Shown here: positions 1-12,794 of the stretch, piece by piece
How positions within the stretch are numbered: the stretch's first letter is position 1
Layout: the number at the start of each line of letters is the position of its first letter
From: Siphlonurus alternatus
Taxonomy: Eukaryota; Arthropoda; Insecta; Ephemeroptera; Siphlonuridae
DNA: 64,000 nucleotides
Assembly (NCBI GenBank): GCA_949825025.1
Contig: OX463780.1
Span: 28,114,118 to 28,178,117 of the forward strand
Reading direction: 5' to 3'
Position numbers and translations under genes: made by a program
Notes under the pieces: generated by a model
Seen by the model: only the letters and a program-made list of their open reading frames with translations
Database searches by the model: none
Told to the model about the DNA's origin: nothing

Positions 1-1090
1 TGTTCTCCTCTATGTCGTTTATTAGCTCTTAAAATATAGTTTATACAAATTCGATTCAGTTTTCGAGTTACGTGTATTGAAACTGAACCCATTTATTGAA
101 CAAGCATACCCTGCATTTCAGTGACATTAGAAAAATTCTATGACCCAATCGTCCGATTTTTAAAAAAAACTAGAAACAAACTTAATGCACTAGGACAAAC
201 CTTCACAGCAAAAAAAAAAAAGACAATTATGAGAGTGGGAGCGACGTAAATGAATAATAACTGCACGAATTTTGACACTCGCACGTCTCACACACCCCTT
301 TTTAGTCGGCCATTAAACAACTGGCGAATGAAACAGGCTAACTAATGAACCAAAACAACGCTTATAATCCACTCCACCAGTCTCCACCTAAACTAAAAAC
401 TTTCAAAAAATGTTTTATAGTAATGAAAAAAAGTTTTATAAATAAAACAACCATAACAGTTATTATTTAACTCATTATTTATAAATAAATTGAATATAAA
501 ACTGCCGTGACTTGCGTGGTATCTTTAGAGTGGGACAATTTGAATATTGATATAGAGGCGCTGCGATCGCGGCACAACTCTGGCGTTCCCTTTCCCTTAA
601 TAAAAAAAAATTGGTTGAAGAATTGCTTTGAAAATTTTCTGTGTCTTTTAGGTAGTAAATCTGTCTCTCAAAAAATTTTCAGAATTTTTTTGTGTCTGCT
701 ACCGGTAAGGTTTACATGTTAATCAAATGGGACTACATTGATCAGCTGATATGTTTTACCTTCCCCTTAATACGCATGCGCATAGATGTGCATGGGGAGG
801 GGAGAGAGGCTTCTAATATTTAGCTAAGGGGGAAAAAAAGTCAATTATTGTGACGCCTGCATGCATCTTGTAGTATATTGAGTTATTTTATTGGTATTTA
901 ATAGACTTATTGAAAAATACATTAATTAGTTTGTACGTTTATTTATTTATTTTATTTATTTATTAATCATATCACTACGTAATGTTAATGCATAATAATG
1001 CTTGCTGCTTTTTAATTTATTTAAAACAAAACAAAAAATCTATAATGATTTTCAATTTAATTCTACTTTCTAAGTCTGACAAATAATTAC
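1..1090. other. Left flank: UBA3 downstream intron, no exon recognised
   Basis: This should be intron of UBA3 (minus strand). I searched the reverse strand for the next UBA3 block (GVTYRLTQG-like) and did not find it. The stretch is AT-rich. Around 597-770 it carries a truncated TTAA repeat whose right part (gtttacatgttaatcaaat, then a CCCCTTAA end) matches the elements at 18.5, 41.2 and 48.6 kb. Confidence 0.6.
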
Positions 1091-3245
1091 CGAATTGGCT
1101 TGCTCGCTCGACGGACTTCTCATATATCCAGTTGAGGTGTGCGGGGTCATCTCCGTCAATGTCACATGCGAATGGGTTGTCCTTGGGCCACTGGATGATC
1201 TTGACGTACTCTATGCAGTGTTCAGGCAGCCGAGGAGTGTTGGCAATAGTGCACAGTGGGTATGTCACCTGCAACATTTTAGGAACTTGTCTAATTGTAA
1301 GTATACTTTATTGTAAAAAATATAGCCCATGAAAGAGGTACAGTAATAAAATTTATAAGCAAAAAATTTGAACTTGATACACAAGTCATGTAAATTTTAC
1401 CAGGTTTAGGCAACAGATAATGGGTGTTACTGGATTCACTATCAAAATACTTCCAAATAATAAAACTTGTTAGCAAAAAATAAAAAGTTAATTAATGTTA
1501 GTTAAAAATTTTAAAATTGAAATAATAATATAGAAATAGTTATAGAAATAATAATAATGAAAAATAAAATAAAAATGCATACTCTTTCCCCTTTGCATAC
1601 AATACACTCACATGAAATCTGTACAGTAATTGATTGTACAGTGCAGTAGTTTCTTTTCCTTTAAAGCAAAACATTTTATCTTATGTTATCTTTTCCTTTA
1701 AAGCAAAATATTTTAAATTTCAAGATCAAGTTAGAAGAAATCAATTTTTCCTGATTCATCTCCAGGAGCCTTAATTGCATTTACCTGGGGCGGGTAGAGG
1801 CCGAGGGTACACTCGATGCAAGCAGAGAGTCCTGGCATGACAACCCTGGCATTGCCCTTGAGTCCCTCAGTGCCGCCATCTATCAGCGGAATGATGGAGG
1901 ATTCATCCAGCTTGCCATCCTCGTAGCACAGCAACGAGACTATCATTCCATTCAACCAGCGCCGGGCCGGTACAGAGTCTAGTCCACACACCACCACATG
2001 GAACTGACGGTAGAAGTCCTCATCCTTGTCTTGGATACGACAGTAGTGACTGTCAGAGAGTTAAGGAAAGTAGAGACAGAAAAGAAAGTTTAAAACTAGT
2101 AATATTCATATTATATAGTGTACATAGTATGTATAATTTATGTACATATTACAAATTATAACTGACCTTCAAGTAGCTGTTCTATACATTTGTAAACATA
2201 TCAAAAAATTAAAAATACACTGTATCCTCAATTAAATTCTATGAGTATATTATCATCCCTCGTTTGCAGTAACGAACTGTATCTGATACTTCAGGTGAGT
2301 GCAACAATGAGCAGCTCATTATAGCACACAATTAGAAGTAGCAGATAGCTCATTACTGCGGATGAGGGACAATATGACATAAACACGTTGCACAATCCAT
2401 GCTGATTAATCATACTGTATGCTAGTATGTAGGTAGATGTACATCAGTGACATACTGAATACAGTATTTACACCGGCCTCTGGACACCTCAAACTTTAGC
2501 GCTGCTGTGTTTGTAGCCTTGCACTCTATAAGAGGTGTTATGCAAATGAAATTTTTGGGGTAGATTGGATGCTCTTTTTGCTTATTCCAAAATTGCAAAT
2601 CTGCATTCTTTGTCTCTTGAAGCTGCAGCGCCAGCAAATGCGGCAGGAGTGAGGTTCATGCTCTGCCAAGAGGTGTATGCAAATTATAATTATCATATAT
2701 GAATATGATACAACATACAGTATGGTATGATACGGTATATGCATACTTAGTGGTAGAAAATTGGTATGAAAAGGATACGGTTTGACTTGGACACCAGGAA
2801 TACGACTATTTATACACGCAGCAGCAATCTCTGCTTTGGATTTTCCAATATCTTTGCGTCTAAACAGAAATTGACGATTCAAGTTCGACAGTTCGATTGT
2901 ATCCATATCTATGACATGAATATCTGCAAAACCCATGAGAGCAAGATCTTTGAGCAGCTCACAACCCAGACCACCTGCTCCAACAACGAGTATACGGCAG
3001 CACGGTAGCATAGACTGCAGAGAGCCAGGTGAGGGGTCAAAATCTGGCAGACAGAAGGGGCCGGTTCGCTCCAGCATGTTGCGAAGGCAAGCACGAGGAG
3101 CAGGAATCACTGGTGAATCTGTGGATAAAATCAATAATGAAGGTATATACACAGTATTTAACTGATAATTTTAATGGCTTTATATTTAATACCAATTTTA
3201 TAAATTACCTGCAGTTTGCACTTCCATCGCCCCTTCTGTTGACAT
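1091..3245 (-). CDS. UBA3: NEDD8-activating enzyme E1 catalytic subunit UBA3, 5' portion
   Basis: UBA3 pairs with NAE1 to adenylate NEDD8 and pass it to the E2 UBC12, the first step of cullin neddylation. Four exons are visible: 3209-3245 (start ATG), 2779-3118, 1785-2049 and 1091-1268; phases agree at every junction (273 codons plus one base). Residues 59-64 are the nucleotide-binding [23 protein letters not shown] follows; the catalytic cysteine is Cys203 in [19 protein letters not shown] and [11 protein letters not shown] are family landmarks. The last visible exon ends at FG with a GTAATT donor, so roughly the last 170 residues (adenylation end and ubiquitin-fold domain) lie beyond the left edge. 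Intron 2 (2050-2778) has U12-type signals: donor GTATCCTT and branch site TTCCTTAAC. Intron 3 (1269-1784) is AT-rich with nothing recognised. The short N-terminus (family members often carry more) rests on the only in-frame ATG before a good donor. Confidence 0.95.
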
Positions 3246-3709
3246 TCTTGTCCGATTTTTGGAATTTCGTCGCCGCCGCCACCAGCTGATGAAAGAATGA
3301 CGTCATATTTCCGCTTTTCCTTTTCTTTTAATTTCGTGCACAGCGTTGCAAATCACTACAATTTTAATCGTATTTTTAGTGAACGTTTGTTTCTAATTTT
3401 ATTTTTAATGGTTATAATGAACCTTAAAGTATAAATATTTTGAGAATTGAAACAGTTTAGGGGTTGAATGATTGTAATGTAACGTTTTTTCTAATTTAAT
3501 TATATGATTGGAAGGATGGCAACGTTGCTGCACTGTCATCTGTGATGACGTCAATTGTGAAGACCCCTCTAAGGAAAATTGGGCGACAGAGACAAAAAGC
3601 AGCCATTGTTCGTGAAGGATTTTGTGGATCTAGTTTAACGTATTTGTAGCCTTTTTCTAAGTTTTACGTGTATAAAATCTGAAATAGCTTGTCAACTTCT
3701 TTTTAATTA
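3246..3709. promoter_or_regulatory. Divergent UBA3/RAB1A promoter with two CRE sites
   Basis: Only 464 bp separate the two start codons, which point away from each other. Perfect cAMP-response-element palindromes TGACGTCA sit at 3298-3305, next to UBA3, and at 3546-3553, on the RAB1A side. A pyrimidine-rich TTCCGCTTTTCC follows the first. A shared bidirectional promoter bound by CREB/ATF factors is an inference from spacing and motifs; transcription starts cannot be placed from sequence alone. Confidence 0.6.
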
Positions 3710-6700
3710 ATGTCTACAATGAACCCTGAATAGTAAGTATAGCAACAATAAACTAAATTTCGTATAAGCAGAGGCAACCTCAGCCATTCTGTGTTCTGGG
3801 CACAGGGAAATACGTAATCAAAATCCCATATTTTTTTGCTATTAATTTAGTTTTCGCTATTTCTGCGAGTGAAAGTTTTTAATTCTCTTTTAATAAATTG
3901 AAATGCTTGAAGGAAATTGTTTTTCTTCGATTAGTATGAATATAATTTCATTATTTGCGTTCTAGTTTGTTTGCTGGACTTCATGACAGCGCGTGACTCA
4001 TGAATCTCCCCCATCACCAGTTCATTGTCCGTGTAGTAAAATCGTAGATATAGACTTATGGAAAGCTAGAAATGTTTTTGAAATGCCTTTAAATATGTTT
4101 TTTTAGAGAATCCAAGGTCATTAAAGCTCTTTTAATCTTAACGATCAGCTGACAATGACATTTCGTACAACGTCGCATCAAATTTTTGTGTGGTAATCTT
4201 GGGATTTGCATAGGTTTTTGATATTGTTGCTGTAAACAAATGTTGTGTTGCAAAATCTGCGATGTTAAAATTTTTGTCATGTTTACCATTGTGTCAGCAG
4301 CTATGAATAGAAGGGACTTTTTTTGCAGACAATATGCATACACATGATAGGATATGCATACCTTAATGATTACATTAAACTGTCATACTATGCATTTGAT
4401 TTGCATACACATATTATGTTTAATATCTTTACCTTGCATAGACTTTTTTATGGGCAATGACTGCTTGGTCCACAGACCCGAAGTCAATACATAAATAAAT
4501 TCAATTCAATTTATTGAATTACAATATAGACAATACACAATACCTCCTTCCTAGGTGTTTACATTGGAAGGAGTGATCACAGTTGGAAGTTGGATTTTGT
4601 CGGCAGTAGAAGTGATGTGGGAAAATATTCTTTCATTAACAGGACTGTAAGAGAGTGGAATTTGCTGAAGGCAGAAGTTGTTGAAGCGGAGAGTTATGAG
4701 TTGTTTAAGAGGGTTTTGAGACAAGCAAACCCTTCGCGAGCCACCGTGGCGTAGCCACATTTGCCGCGTTAATTTTATTATATTATTATTATTATAATTG
4801 CATAGACTTTCTCACTTGTCAGCTACTCGCTTTTCGTCTGACACTATTAACTTCACTGCATACCAGTTACTACTATTTGCCAGGCATGTACTGACCTGCA
4901 TCTACTATTTATACTTATAGTTATGTTACTTTTTTAACGATGCCTATTTATACTTTTAAACACCGAGGACTTTCTGAATAATTGAACTACCTACTTTTCA
5001 TTTAATTATTACAACTGTTCTGCACTAAACGTTATACTAACTAACGAGGTTTAGTGGAGCCGATGAAAACACATTTTTTTTTCTGTCAACTCGATCTCAT
5101 CGACTAAATGATCTGACGTTAATTAGGATTTTAGCTACAAAGCAACAATGCACTCTTTTGATGGAATCTCGAACTAATGGTTCTCGATTCTATGCATGGA
5201 AACAGTATCATACATTAATGTAAATAAACTGCAATGAAGAAAGCAATATATCAATAATTATAAATTATGCATAGTTATAATAAATATCTATGAGCTGAAT
5301 TGCAGGTCTTTTACTCCTTAGAGCATGAAAAAGAGAAGAGTATGCATACGAATGGGTATTTGCTTGCAATTAAAGTGCTTTCACACACCGGTAATCAAAA
5401 ATTGCTGCGAAATCCATAGAAATGCCATAAGCCCTTTACATATTATCTTTCGTTTGTTGCTACTGTGGCGGAAAATCATGTGAATACAGTACACAGTGTG
5501 GCCAGACGTAAACAAAGGCTTGAAAGACCTGAAAGACTTTACATTCTTGGGCATTTTGTAACATTTCCCCTTCATTCCTTCTTGCATCATTTTTTTTCAA
5601 AGTATTGAGAATAAGTGAATGCTTAACACATTTGTAGAGGAATTAGATATTTCATGGCCATCAAAGTGCTTTCACGTACTCTGAAATTGCTACGGAGCTA
5701 AGGAACTTGGTAGAAACACTAAAAATTATATAAGGTGTGGTGTTGAAATCAGGCTCAACTTGATATGGCATGCCTTAACAATTAAAGAGTATGTGAAAGC
5801 ATCTTTCAGCTTTCAGGAGCTTTTATATAATCAAAAAATTGCCAAGGCATGTCATAAAAATAATCTAGCTTTTTTAATTTTCTTACAGAGCTGCATGTGC
5901 TGTGGTGTCTTGCAGTGAGATTTCCGTTGCAATTTTCTAATATGTGAAAGCTCCTTTACAGCTCTATTCTGTTAGTAAAGACTGGCTGTCTGAATTAGTC
6001 AGTAAAATGTTCTCCTTACTATAGTATGCATATCACGCACATTCTGTATTATTTATTGAAAAGACAACTTGAGACTATGAAAGTAAATATTGTACACTTT
6101 GTATAGGAGAAGCAAACATGTACAGTATTAGATATATTTACTTTGAATACTATCTAGTTACTATGAACAACAACTTGTTTGCCCCCTTAGTCAATGTGCC
6201 GTTATTCTTCTCGTAAATATTGTCATGTTAAAACTTTCGTAAGTAAGACAGGTAATTAGTGGAGCTGTAAACAAGGAATAGAGCAATACAATAACCTAAT
6301 TAGCTTAAGCCTATTATTTGTTGTTTATTTCAATTTAAAAGAAATTATTTACCATAAAGGTTATTTTATATACGTAGTGCAAATTAGAATAGAGAAATAA
6401 ACAAGCAATGAAGTGACCTGTTCATGTTGATGTTATATTGATATATTAGGAACAATATTGATATGTATTTATTTGGCAAGAGTTTTCTACTTCGTTATTT
6501 GTCCACGTGTTTCTGAAGGAGATTAACAGTAACTTCTCAATATAAAAAATAAAAACATATATAGTTGTAATATTAATTTCATTTCCTTAATTTTGCTAGT
6601 TAAAAATTATATTGATGAAATTAAATGTTCAAAGGTTGTCTCAGCTTCTTTTAGTGTACTGTAAAGTCAAATTTACTTGAAATTCCTGCCGGAAGTAGCC

Positions 6701-8495
6701 GGAAATGAGTAGTTTCTGATCTCTGTTCATGTCCGATTTTTGTACTTTTGCAAACAAGTCAGTTCTCTTATTGCAAAGCTCTTTGTAAAATTTCAAACTC
6801 CAAATGCAAACAGGAAGGACAGAAACCTCTCACTTCCAGCGGAAATGTTAAATAAATTTGTCTGTATTCCGTGATGATGTTAATTGGATACTAATTTTTA
6901 TGTTTGTTACAGTGATTACCTGTTTAAACTGCTCCTGATTGGTGACAGTGGTGTTGGAAAATCCTGCCTGCTCCTCAGATTTGCTGTAAGTTTTAATACT
7001 TTTTGCCTCCACTGCTTGATTGACTTGCTGTTGGATTGTTTGTAACAATATGTTGTTATTGTTTACAGGACGATTCTTACACAGAATCCTACATTAGTAC
7101 AATTGGTGTTGACTTTGTAAGTATTCTCTATCTATATAGTACATTAATGCAGCAAGCCATATAATATCAAAAGGATATATTGATTTTGATTTTTGTTTAC
7201 AGAAAATAAGGACCATTGAATTGGATGGAAAATCTATCAAATTGCAAATTGTGAGTATATAAGTATATACCTTCAATTTTGACTGCCCCCCCCCCTCCTC
7301 CTCCTCCTCTCCCATTTCCACACACGTACACACTGTTTCTTTGATCCCTAAACTGTACAAACAGGCAGCAAGCTATGCAACCTCTTGTATTAAAACTTAT
7401 AAATTGGTGAATTGCGTTAGAACTTGAAAACAAGTTAACAACAACTCTCCTTTTACTGTATTATGAAATAATATTTAATTCCAATCGGTTGATTTGGGTG
7501 TTACCAAATTTTGTGTTATCATTATACAATATGGAACGTTGTTGATTTAAATCCCCTCTTTGAAGCACATGAAAAATCAAATAATGTGCTGAGAAGTTTC
7601 CCATTCATTTCAGAGAATGGCATTATTTGTCTTGATTTATATCCAATCAGTAATTAAAATATTTTTTTCCAATTCGTATTGGACAACATACTGATTCTTT
7701 TGTTGTTGTGCAGTGGGACACAGCTGGTCAGGAGCGTTTCCGGACCATCACATCAAGTTACTACCGTGGGGCTCATGGCATCATCGTAGTGTATGACTGC
7801 ACAGACCAAGAGAGCTTCAACAATGTGAAGCAGTGGCTTGAGGAAATTGACCGCTATGCCTGCGACAACGTCAACAAACTCCTCGTCGGCAATAAATTTG
7901 ACTTAACAACCAAGAAAGTCGTAGACTATACAACTGCAAAGGTAAATAATCAGCTCAAAAAATTGTGATTCAAAGAATTGGTAAAATCCATAATCTTGAC
8001 TCGTTATCAGTTTAATAGTTTGAATTTATATCTTGAGGTAAGCCTAAATAAGCATATCTTGCACTGTTGCTATTGGTACGGTATCATAAGTATAAATATA
8101 CAATACTGTAATTAATGATGGGGAGGGGGGTGGAGGAGAAGATTGGAATAAAATGCGCAGAAAGTAAATCTCAAATAAAATATTGATTTAAAAAATCAAT
8201 TTGATATCATAACATTGTGCAATATTTGCTCATGCATACTATAAAAAATTACAAACATGTATATGTGCATTACACTTTTGTGTTGTTCTTATTTCAGGAG
8301 TACGCTGACCAGCTGGGCATTCCGTTCCTTGAGACTAGTGCAAAGAACGCCACCAACGTTGAGCAGGCGTTCATGACGATGGCGGCTGAGATCAAGAACC
8401 GTGTGGGACCTCCCTCGTCTGCTGCAGACACTGCAAATAAAGTCAAGATTGACCAGGGGCGACCCATCGAGTCCTCCAAGTCAACTTGCTGCTGA
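3710..8495 (+). CDS. RAB1A: Ras-related GTPase Rab1 (Rab1A-like), complete
   Basis: Rab1 controls ER-to-Golgi vesicle tethering and early autophagy. Six coding exons: 3710-3732, 6913-6985, 7069-7116, 7203-7250, 7714-7941 and 8298-8495, giving 205 residues, the usual length. Visible motifs: P-loop GDSGVGKS (18-25), switch I STIGVDF, switch II WDTAGQE (65-71), NKFD (124-127), ETSAK, and the C-terminal CC that is doubly geranylgeranylated. All donors are GT and all acceptors AG. The start MSTMNPEYDYLF matches the family N-terminus; Met4 is a less likely alternative. NKFD has Phe where Rab1 usually has Cys; the guanine-contacting N, K and D are kept. Intron 1 (3733-6912) is large and holds a LINE fragment at 4447-4797. 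Introns 4 and 5 (7251-7713, 7942-8297) show nothing recognisable. Confidence 0.97.
4447..4797 (+). mobile_element. 5'-truncated non-LTR retrotransposon fragment
   Basis: Positions 4566-4754 encode the C-terminal end of a LINE ORF2 ([16 protein letters not shown], then a stop after RATVA), followed by GCCACATTTGCCGC and a TTA/ATT-rich simple tail. The 13-mer ttgcatagacttt occurs at 4434-4446 and again at 4798-4810 and fits a target-site duplication. The same 3' end occurs at about 31.08 and 35.65 kb. The first 100 bp (4447-4550) are not recognised as LINE, so the 5' boundary is tentative. It lies in RAB1A intron 1. Confidence 0.75.
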
Positions 8496-8873
8496 AACTG
8501 AGGGGAGGCCACAACAGGCAAGTCCACACAATGGGTATTTACTTTCAAAAGATAGAGAAACAAAAAATAGTAAAATGGAATATTTTCACCATTTTTTGCC
8601 AGTACAAGTAAACTCTTCTTCTTCTTCTTTTCTTATGCCCACGCATTGGCGTTTAAGCCATTTTACTTCTAGTAAGCCAATAGAGAAGGGCTTCCTTCTC
8701 TTCTTTCTTCATGTTGCTAGGCAACGAGTCAAGTAAACTCTTTGGGGGTGAGACATGCACTTTTTCATTAAATTGTAAATTAGTTAAAGGAATTATGTTT
8801 TCAATACAGGGTTCTTCACACTTTTAACTGAAGTGTGATAACTGATGGAGAAGTGTATCCCTTAAAGGAGGGG

Positions 8874-9207
8874 AACCGCTTCAGCTTTTATATTTTTAAC
8901 GTTTTATAAATAAATGTCAAACTTACTTGTTCACCAAAAAAATAGTCACCACCCTCAGCCTTCCACCAGTACAGCAGTTAACATTCAAAAAGCGCACCGA
9001 AGAAAAGTGGGGCTTCTGATGTTAAGATTGGTTGTGCTTGACCTATCATGGCGCTTGATGTCATAAGCCTCACTTTTCTTTGGCTCGCTTTTTGAATGTC
9101 AACTGCTGAACTGGTGGAAGGCGGAGGGTGGTGACTATATTTTGGTGCACAAGTATGTTTGACATTATTTATAAAATGTTAAACATATAAAAGCTGAAGC
9201 GGTTCCC
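8874..9207. repeat. Foldback (palindromic) element in RAB1A 3' region
   Basis: The left arm starts ggggaaccgcttcagctttt and the right arm ends with its reverse complement. The arms stay paired with modest mismatches towards a centre near 9035, and include CACCACCCTCAGCCTTCCACC facing GGTGGAAGGCGGAGGGTGGTG. No ORF. Confidence 0.8.
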
Positions 9208-9989
9208 CTCATTTAAAAAGCATATGAAGTTATTGGGATGGAGAGGAATTTCACAAGGCGTTAGGACACATTTTGAAGTGTTGTTTCTTTAAGAATTTAA
9301 TGTGATCATCAAGCATTGTAATCCCCTCCTAAAGAGTACTAATTTTTAGGTTGATAACACATGCAAGGATTATAGGCTGACTATTTAGACTATTGCCCGA
9401 TTGCATAGATGAGGTGTACAGTAAAAACTTGTTATTACGTAACTTGTTATAAGGTTAAAACTTGATATTGAGTAACGGAGTAAAGGTCCCGTAAAAATTA
9501 ATAAGTATTGCAGGTATAGGAAGAACTTGATATAAGGTAAACTCTATATAAGGTAAACACAATTTCCTGGGTCCCTTGACTTTATGTAACAACAAGTTTT
9601 TACTATATTTATTTTTAGTGGAAGTTTAACGTGAGGCAAGAACAGTAGAGGGGAGGGGGTATAGAAACAAAGCCATATTATGTATTATATTTTTTATTTT
9701 ATTTTTGTGATGCAAATTCTCTAGTGTAAATTTGTAAACAGATTCCCCATGGTGCAAAATTTATCAGTTCATGTCTGACAACAGTTATATTATTAATGGC
9801 TCCTTCTGTGTGTCGGAAATTATTTATGACTTTGCTTGCAAACTGATAACATATGCACCATGGGTGTCTTAACTGCAATTATTAAGGGAAAATTAACATC
9901 ACTGCCAGGCAGTGGCAGGCAGTGTCACTTTGGAGAAAGATTTTAAAAAAATTGTCAATCATTTGCAACAGTAAATTATTAGAAAATAG

Positions 9990-10329
9990 TTAACGATTGA
10001 CCTCAGTTACAAACCGGAAACGGGAAATTTCTGTCGAACCGAATCAAATGAACTAAATTATAAAAAATCTAGGATGCTCTAAAACTTCGCTTATCGCTTA
10101 TGGTTTGAGCAAATTCAAGGGGGCGGTTTTCTCACAACAGCTCCATTTCCGGTTTCCGTCCATAAGGCCAAAGTTAAACTTCTACCTCAGTTTTCTCAAA
10201 ACTGGTTGAACAGATCCACTTCAAAAAAATTAAGCAACCTTATTGTGGCGAGCTAAAAGATTCCTGCAAGCCTCATTAGAATCAAGGGGGCCGTTTCCGA
10301 GATCCAAATCAACTGAGGTCAATCCTTAA
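9990..10329. mobile_element. TTAA-flanked inverted-repeat element
   Basis: TTAACGATTGACCTCAGTT at the left faces AACTGAGGTCAATCCTTAA at the right. The interior has ccggaaacgggaaatttctg facing a ccatttccggtttccgtcc stretch. A diverged piece of the same interior occurs at about 47.34-47.42 kb in CHAC2 intron 3. No ORF. TTAA ends suggest piggyBac-type mobilisation, by inference. Confidence 0.6.
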
Positions 10330-12022
10330 TCATGTAAGGAGTAAAAAATTGAGTAAATTGAGTAAAAATCAATTGAATAAAATACGATCCACTTGGATTA
10401 AAAAAAGAACTACTTTGAATCATCTGGAAATTTTTAGAGAAAATAAGGATTGTAAATATTGTGACCCCCTAAATAAAAGTACACTGATAGCACTCTTTAA
10501 AAGAGTCTTCATATTACATTTTATAATACAGTATATGTGTCTTCAGCATCTTCATGTAAATTTCATGTTTAGCCTTGTCCTTGTTTCTAATTTAGTTTCT
10601 TTTTGTTGCAGGTGGAACACAGAGAGGGCTGGCGAGAGGTACTTCCTCAAGTCTCTACTGGGGTGCGAGCAAGCAAGCAAGACATGTGTTGCCCATATTG
10701 CAACGCCGGCCGTGCTTGGGGGAGGGACTGTGATTTTTAAGAACTTTAATGTAGAGTGTGGAACAACAACAAATAACCTAACCCCCCCAAAAAAACAAAA
10801 ACCTCAAAGCTTTGTCTTGTCTCATATTTTGCATCTCATAACCACTTATGTATGCCGGCCGGCTGTTTTGCTAGCAAAGCCAGCCTGTCTGTCTGTTATT
10901 ATTATTATATTATTATTAATGTTCGGTCTTTTCTGTGACTCAACTTTTTACTACTGGCTAGTTACTTGCAGCAAGTGGTTATGTGATGTGAGGAAAAGAA
11001 ATTTTAGTAGAGAAATATCTACTTTTTTTCTCATCCCCTTTTTTATTAGGAAATAATTCTCTGTGTAGTGTATTAACTGCTTTGTCAGGCAATGCCCAAA
11101 GACACATGTTTGCAACTGACTAGCATGAGCTGGCCCCGCTCAAAAGAAGGATAGAGAGAAAAAAAATGCAGGCCTCCAGCTATGTAAGTAAGTAGACTTA
11201 AAATTATAAGCCACAATCTTCATTAACCACAAGAAAGAATGCTGCTTCTTTCATGGCCTCCCATTTTTATTATCAGCTAGACTAATTTTTGCTATCCTTC
11301 TTTTGATACACTATATTTGTATTTAAGTATAAAAAATCTACAAGAAAAAACTTTGTGTGTAAAAAAGTTATACATAGTATAAATATAACATTAAAATAAT
11401 TAATAATCTTGATTTTTGTTAATGGTTTAGATAATAATTGGATAAGATACCAATAAAAATTAATGCACGCTTTTTTTTTAAGGTGCTTATATCACCTTAA
11501 TTTTCTTTTTGATATTGCAAAAACAAAATACCCATCATTCCATAATTAAGTATAATACATACAGTTGAGTGTAGTTTGTTACTCCTATAAGAATAAATGT
11601 TTATTAAATGCAATGCTAGATAATTATTTTGTGATCTTAACTTATTATTTAAAAATGCAAAAATGATGATCAGGAGTATGAATAAAACTTGTGATGCTTG
11701 ATTCTGGTAAAAAGATTATCATTTTATTTAAATGCATACATATTATATTGTATAGGATAGGTTCCAGCAACAAGTGGGTTACAGTGATTAAGCAGGAATA
11801 ATTCCTGGGTAAAGACAATAAGAAGAGCCTTCAGCGTTTCTGATTGGTTCAGGTGTTGTGAGGAAAAATGTAGCTTTTTATAAAAAAAGATGCATTTATT
11901 TTGCAGAAAAGTGTTACCATTTTTGTGCCATCAATTCATTACAAGTACTGTATTAAGTAGAAAAAGGTAATTAAACACATCACTACAAAATACAAAGAAA
12001 TTGATGGGTTTTCTGGTTCTGT

Positions 12023-12292
12023 AAAGGGGAAAGTAACACGCCCAATGTTAAAAAGAAAAAAAAAAAATGCCTCACATGGAATTATGAAAAAAGATTGAAA
12101 TTTTCTCCTCTACATCCCCTATCGCAGCTAAAATATCAGGTTCAAATTCATAACTTAAAACTAGCTTGAATTTGTATACCTGATATTTTAGCTACTGATA
12201 GGGGATGTGGAGGAGAACATTTTAAATATTTTCAGTATTTTCATGTGTGGACTTTTTTTTTTTTTTTGACATTGAACGTGCTACCTAACTTT
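12023..12292. mobile_element. Degenerate copy of the 13.9-kb foldback family
   Basis: The core ttctcctctacatcccctat ... gataggggatgtggaggaga, with aatatcaggt/acctgatatttt arms, matches the elements at 13920, 14466 and 20760. The ends (gggaaagtaacacg / cgtgctacctaac) have diverged and the loop is short. Confidence 0.65.
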
Positions 12293-12339
12293 TAAATTAA
12301 ATGAATTGGAATTTAATAAAATAAATACAGATTTGTACT

Positions 12340-12655
12340 GTACACTACAATTCAAGAGAAATATCCCATTGTATTGCTCACTCCACCTGCTCTGTTGTTA
12401 TGGTATCGTAACATCCGGTGATCGGCCGGCCCAGCTCTACCTCTCCCTAAACATTTTTGTGCAAGTAGCAAGTAGAAAGAATCGGAAGGCGGAACGAGAT
12501 ATTTGTCTCGACCCAACGGTGAACTACTTGCACAAAAATGCTTAGGGAGAGGTAGAGCTGGGCCGGCCGATAACCGGATGTTACGATAGCATAACAACAG
12601 AGTAGGTGGAGTCAGCAATACAAAGGGACATTTCTATTGAATTGTAGTGTACATA
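12340..12655. repeat. Foldback element, GC-rich arms
   Basis: gtacactacaattcaagaga at the left pairs with its diverged complement ending near 12652. Inner blocks gatcggccggcccagctc and gagctgggccggccgata pair closely. Short ORFs on both strands here are by-products of the palindrome. Confidence 0.8.
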
Positions 12656-12744
12656 CTACTTACAAAATGTGGTTGAAGTAAAGCAGAATCTCCAGTTTAG
12701 TTATTATATTATTACCATTTTTTAATCTCAAATTGCAGGTTATT

Positions 12745-12749
12745 AAATA

Positions 12750-12794
<45 letters not shown>

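Larger units (their letters stand above)
8496..11700 (+). other. Probable RAB1A 3' UTR with a GC-AG intron
   Basis: Shortly after the stop, ACAACAG|GCAAGT at 8511-8523 is a near-ideal splice donor except for GC in place of GT. A strong acceptor, tttctttttgttgcag, ends at 10611. Splicing 8518-10611 would join the stop-codon exon to a non-AT-rich exon starting at 10612, with AATAAA signals near 11591 and 11682. The intron would hold a palindrome (8874-9207) and a TTAA element (9990-10329). An open frame of 235 codons at 10349-11056 crosses the acceptor and resembles nothing; I treat it as chance. The extent of the UTR is inferred. Confidence 0.4.

Noticed and set aside
2422..2721. Minus-strand frame continuing past UBA3 exon 2
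   Set aside because: It is read-through into the U12-type intron; the true junction at 2779 restores the family sequence.
10349..11056. 235-codon open frame on the plus strand
   Set aside because: No recognisable family and low-complexity stretches; it crosses a strong splice acceptor at 10611 and fits the RAB1A 3' UTR better.
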